From the NCBI GenBank assembly GCA_947072905.1, contig CAMTKF010000001.1:62001-126000 (forward strand): DNA of 64,000 bases, in the 5' to 3' direction. The position numbers and the translations under genes were made by a program. Position 1 is the first letter of the stretch, and the number at the start of each line of letters is the position of its first letter. Positions 60,379 through 64,000 of the stretch are shown piece after piece. The notes under the pieces are model-generated. The model did not search any database. It was given only the letters and a program-made list of their open reading frames with translations, and was not told where the DNA came from. This DNA is from an uncultured Bacteroidales bacterium (GTDB lineage Bacteria > Bacteroidota > Bacteroidia > Bacteroidales > Muribaculaceae).

Positions 60379-61815
60379 ATGAATACACCAACGATATACT
60401 CCAAATTCAAAGAAACTGTAAACAAATATCCCGATGCGCCGGCTGTCATAGAGGATGACAGGATGCTGTCATACACTGAACTTGACAACATGGCCGACAG
60501 CATAATGGCTAAATTCTATGATTCCAAGCCCGATTTTGTAGGGATAGTAATGCATCACGGCGCCGAGCAGATAGCTGCCATGCTGGCGGTGCTGAAAAGC
60601 GGTGCGGCATACGTGCCCGCCGAGCCTACCCTGCCGCAGGAACGCATAGACTATATGATGCACACAGCCGGGGTTAAAATGATCATAACTGACAATTACT
60701 GCCGAAACCTCGCTCCGACCGCAGCTGCCATGTACGACCGCTCCACTGCCGAGGGGGTGGCTTACGTATTATATACCTCCGGAACTACCGGCAAACCAAA
60801 AGGTGTTGTAGTCGAAAATCACTCTGTAGTCAATTATGCCCGCGCTTTCGAACACGAATTTCATACCGGGCCCGGCGACGTGATGCTCCAATATTCAGTT
60901 TGCTCATTCGACATTTTTGTGGAGGAAGTATTTACGACTCTTCTCAACGGAGCTGCCCTGTGCATACCGTCTACAGCGATACACAACGGTTCTCTTGCCG
61001 GACTGATGAGATTTGCTGACCGACATAAGGTAACGATAATCGACGGATTCCCCTACCTGATAGCCGAGATGAACAAATTGCCGGAAATTCCAAACTCAAT
61101 AAAATTGATAATAAGCGGAGGTGATGTAATACGCGACAGCTACATATCAAACTTGCGCAACCGAGGAGTAAAGATTTACAACACATACGGCCCCTCGGAA
61201 ACTACGGTATGCTCAAACTACTATCGCGTAGATAATGCCAAACCTCTGGGAGACGGCACATTCCCCATAGGCAAGGCTGTGCAAGGCGTCAGGGTAAAGA
61301 TTCTTGACAAGAATCTTAATGAGGTAAAACGCGGTGATACGGGTGAAATATGTATTTTCGGGGAAGGAGTGAGCCGCGGTTATCTCGGCAATCCCCCCGA
61401 GCAGAAGAACTTTGTGACACTTGACGACGGCACCCGCATGTACCGCAGCGGCGACCTCGGATACGAAATGCCCGACGGCAATATAGAATTTCTGCATCGA
61501 CGCGACGAGCAAGTGATGATTTTGGGCAAAAGGGTCGAACCCGAAGAAGTGGAAAATGTGTTGAATACATGCCCGTGCGTAGACCGTGGCGTGGTACGTG
61601 CGTTCAAGGATGAAAACAGTCTGCATTATCTTGTAGCATATATAATGGCCGGCAAGGACTGCACCCTGCATAAAGTGCGGGCATGGTTGAAATCAAAGCT
61701 TACCGACTTCATGATTCCTGAGTTTTTTGTAAAGGTACACAGCATACCGCTAACACGTCGCGGCAAAGTAGATGTTGAGGCCCTGCCTGTGGTTATGAAA
61801 GAAGGAGGCGTATGA
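60379..61815 (+). CDS. Stand-alone amino-acid adenylation (NRPS A-domain-like, AMP-binding) enzyme
   Basis: YVLYTSGTTGKPKGVVVEN, CSFDIFVEEVF, NTYGPSETTVCS, MYRSGDLGYEMPDGNIEFLHRRDEQVMILGKRVEPEEVE, PLTRRGKVD. Confidence 0.9.
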   Translation: MNTPTIYSKFKETVNKYPDAPAVIEDDRMLSYTELDNMADSIMAKFYDSKPDFVGIVMHHGAEQIAAMLAVLKSGAAYVPAEPTLPQERIDYMMHTAGVKMIITDNYCRNLAPTAAAMYDRSTAEGVAYVLYTSGTTGKPKGVVVENHSVVNYARAFEHEFHTGPGDVMLQYSVCSFDIFVEEVFTTLLNGAALCIPSTAIHNGSLAGLMRFADRHKVTIIDGFPYLIAEMNKLPEIPNSIKLIISGGDVIRDSYISNLRNRGVKIYNTYGPSETTVCSNYYRVDNAKPLGDGTFPIGKAVQGVRVKILDKNLNEVKRGDTGEICIFGEGVSRGYLGNPPEQKNFVTLDDGTRMYRSGDLGYEMPDGNIEFLHRRDEQVMILGKRVEPEEVENVLNTCPCVDRGVVRAFKDENSLHYLVAYIMAGKDCTLHKVRAWLKSKLTDFMIPEFFVKVHSIPLTRRGKVDVEALPVVMKEGGV

Positions 61816-62261
61816 TGATTGAATTGCGCGTTATAGAGTCAGTAGATGAGCTTATGGCATGGCGCACGGAGGTAATAGCCAATGTGTTTGGCAAAAAGCC
61901 TGATGAAGCCCTGCTCGAGGCCAACCGCAGGTATTACAAGACACATATACCCGACGGGAGCCACGTAGCCGTCGTAGCATCACGCGATGGCACAGACTGC
62001 GGGTGTGGTGCTGTGTGTTTTTCAGACGAGCTGCCGTCGCCCGACAATCCCGGTGGCCTCTGCGCATATCTGATGAACATATATGTGCGCAAAAGTTACA
62101 GAAATGCAGGAGTTGCCCACAGCATTGTCACGCATCTGATTGAAATAGCCCGTCAGCGCAATTGTGGCAAGATTTACCTTGAAACCACCGCCGACGGCCG
62201 TCCTGTTTATTATTCTCTTGGTTTCCGGGATATGCCGGATATGTTGAAATTATGGCACTGA
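61812..62261 (+). CDS. GNAT family N-acetyltransferase
   Basis: YLMNIYVRKSYRNAGVAHSIVTHLIEIARQRNCGKIYLETT. Confidence 0.9.
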   Translation: MMIELRVIESVDELMAWRTEVIANVFGKKPDEALLEANRRYYKTHIPDGSHVAVVASRDGTDCGCGAVCFSDELPSPDNPGGLCAYLMNIYVRKSYRNAGVAHSIVTHLIEIARQRNCGKIYLETTADGRPVYYSLGFRDMPDMLKLWH

Positions 62262-62932
62262 ATATTTCGATAGATAATCTGCAATGTCTTTGCAGTGATA
62301 ATAGATGCAACAGTAAGATTGCTTATATATTATATCCCATCGAGGGTTTTCTGGATAAATGGATTGACCAAGCCGCCAAAGATTACGGCACAACTATAGT
62401 GGTGATAACCGGAATGGATTGGCAAAATGTGTTCAGTCCGTGGCCGTCCAAAGGCGTCCCGGCCGGAAGCCCTGATTTCAAGGGCGAATCCGGTGAGTTT
62501 CTTGATAAGCTTCAAAATGATGTAATCCCGAAGATTGAATCAAAAATCGGATGCCATGCTACTCCCGAACGCTCTCTTATAGGAATATCTATGTCGGGGC
62601 TGTTTGCGCTGTGGCAATGGATGTTGTGTGACACCTTTACCAATATAGCTTCGCTGTCGGGTTCGTTCTGGTATGAGGGTTTTGTTGATTGGTTTGATAA
62701 ACAACAAATCAGCGATAAAAACGGACAGGCATTTTTTCTGTTGGGTACTCAGGAACCAAAATCTGTCGTAAAAGCATTTCAATCAGTCGGTATCGCAACA
62801 GAGGCAATAGTGAGCCGATTGAAAAATGAGGGAATAAACGTTCGGTTTATGAGTGTACCGGGCAACCATTACTCCAATCCTTTACCAAGACTTGAAGCTG
62901 CATTCTCAGCACTGTATTCCGGCCAAAGATAA
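62252..62932 (+). CDS. Alpha/beta hydrolase / putative esterase
   Basis: SLIGISMSGLFALWQWMLCDTFTNIASLSGSFW esterase-type nucleophile elbow; C-terminal PGNHYSN His. Confidence 0.75.
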   Translation: MALNISIDNLQCLCSDNRCNSKIAYILYPIEGFLDKWIDQAAKDYGTTIVVITGMDWQNVFSPWPSKGVPAGSPDFKGESGEFLDKLQNDVIPKIESKIGCHATPERSLIGISMSGLFALWQWMLCDTFTNIASLSGSFWYEGFVDWFDKQQISDKNGQAFFLLGTQEPKSVVKAFQSVGIATEAIVSRLKNEGINVRFMSVPGNHYSNPLPRLEAAFSALYSGQR

Positions 62933-63008
62933 GTGATTGGGCCACCAACCCCACTGCCGAGTACCGGCTTGTCCGATAATTTATGTATTTCGCAGGCTAT
63001 GGTGTCAT

Positions 63009-63323
63009 TCAGAGCTGTGCGGCGTCTATTTCGTCTGCATAGGTATTAAGCCGGGTGGCAATGTCGCGGAATGCCCGGGCTAGTTGTGCATACTCGGCTT
63101 CTGTGAAAGCCCGTTCTTTGTGACATACAGTAGCACCGTGTAGCTTCTGAGATAACCATGATTGGGTACGATTAAAGTATTGCTCGGCCAGCTGAGTTTT
63201 GTTGATTAGTCCTTTGAGTTCATTAAAAATCACAAATACAGCGCCGTCCTTATCATGTATCAATTGGCTACGGCGGTATTCGGGGTCACAAAGTTTGTCG
63301 AATGCAGGTTTTATGTTATCCAT
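63009..63323 (-). CDS. DUF5053-like small protein
   Basis: AEQYFNRTQSWLSQKLHG and AQLARAFRDIATRLNTYADEI; assigned from recall only. Confidence 0.6.
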   Translation of the reverse strand: MDNIKPAFDKLCDPEYRRSQLIHDKDGAVFVIFNELKGLINKTQLAEQYFNRTQSWLSQKLHGATVCHKERAFTEAEYAQLARAFRDIATRLNTYADEIDAAQL

Positions 63324-63448
63324 AGTCTCTTTGTTTCTTTATTACAAATATTATAAAAATTACATTATTATATAATTTTTTAAACCGTTTTTTTAATAAT
63401 TCCCAGAGAGGGTTTAGTCAATACCAAAAAAAAGCAGCTATAGTTTAT

Positions 63449-63796
63449 TTAACGCTTGACCTTTGTACACCGTTTATATATCTCGCAGTAAGCACACTGA
63501 TTGCACGAGGCACTTTTGAACTCTCGATCGCATTCGTCTGATTTACGAACAGCAGCTTCAGCTACTATATCGTCATAATTCCTATAAATACCGGTATATA
63601 CCCCTGTCCGCTCGCACTCCCTGAGTCCTCTGAAAAGGTCTGTATCTTCAATTCCTTTCCTGATCTCCTCATCTGTAGGCGTTTCTTCAAATTTAAAAAT
63701 AGGCTTCCCTCGGATTGCACACCACAGCATAATAATTGCATAATATAACATGACTATAGCAATAGTACAACCGATAATTTTACCAAGTATCATCAT
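63449..63796 (-). CDS. Small protein with N-terminal TM and C-terminal Cys cluster, unknown
   Basis: MILGKIIGCTIAIVMLYYAIIMLWCAI TM; CNQCAYCEIYKRC; TATATTTG -7 box just upstream on the minus strand. Confidence 0.55.
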   Translation of the reverse strand: MMILGKIIGCTIAIVMLYYAIIMLWCAIRGKPIFKFEETPTDEEIRKGIEDTDLFRGLRECERTGVYTGIYRNYDDIVAEAAVRKSDECDREFKSASCNQCAYCEIYKRCTKVKR

Positions 63797-64000
63797 AATT
63801 ATATCTGCTTTAACAATAATCCATTAGAGCTTTTGCAAATATAATAAAAATATAGCAAACGAACAAACAGATATCGAATACGCTATATCTCACGAGATGA
63901 TTGCCGACAATCGGATTGAATTTGCCGTCAAACGGCAGTCGCGCGACAAAGCCCAGATTACATCTGTAGTTTCGGGCATTTTTTCAATAAAATCATTCAG

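Noticed and set aside
63840-64000. Open plus-strand frame at the right edge (...NEQTDIEYAISHEMIADNRIEFAVKRQSRDKAQITSVVSGIFSIKSF)
   Set aside because: No clear start context and cut off by the window; could be a gene start but cannot be supported here
1-64000. CRISPR arrays, rRNA, transposases, retrons, toxin-antitoxin pairs
   Set aside because: Looked for and not seen; no regular direct repeats, no recognised IS or reverse transcriptase proteins in the ORF track

Overview
The window reads as Bacteroidota chromosome, probably Bacteroidales and perhaps Muribaculaceae-like. This is judged from gene content, many TAnnTTTG promoter -7 boxes and Bacteroidetes-specific protein architectures; no search was run. 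It is mostly densely packed core genes: coaE, ybbR-like, yajC, nusB, thiL, PNP, lpxK, sppA, guaA, pfp, ddl, rsgA, tnaA, murF-alr fusion, recR, miaA, DPP4, pyrBI, glyA, ispD, recG, tRNA-Gln(UUG), mtaB and nhaC. No CRISPR array, rRNA, transposase or clear prophage was seen. The candidates most worth a second look are: (1) a pseudo-receiver + receiver + PPDK-type ATP-grasp protein coupled to a coiled-coil gene (36.8-41.2 kb); (2) an alpha/beta hydrolase - membrane-anchored MurF-like - Ddl cassette (16.9-20.5 kb) next to a separate MurF-Alr fusion whose MurF half has a degenerate motif; (3) a carrier-less amino-acid adenylation enzyme + GNAT + esterase operon (60.4-62.9 kb); (4) a tandem beta-barrel pair plus PCMD-like lipoprotein (13.6-16.8 kb); (5) a six-TM K+ channel-like protein with a TVGCNI filter; (6) a tandem WxcM/QdtA cupin with one degenerate half. 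All family assignments were made by eye from the translations.
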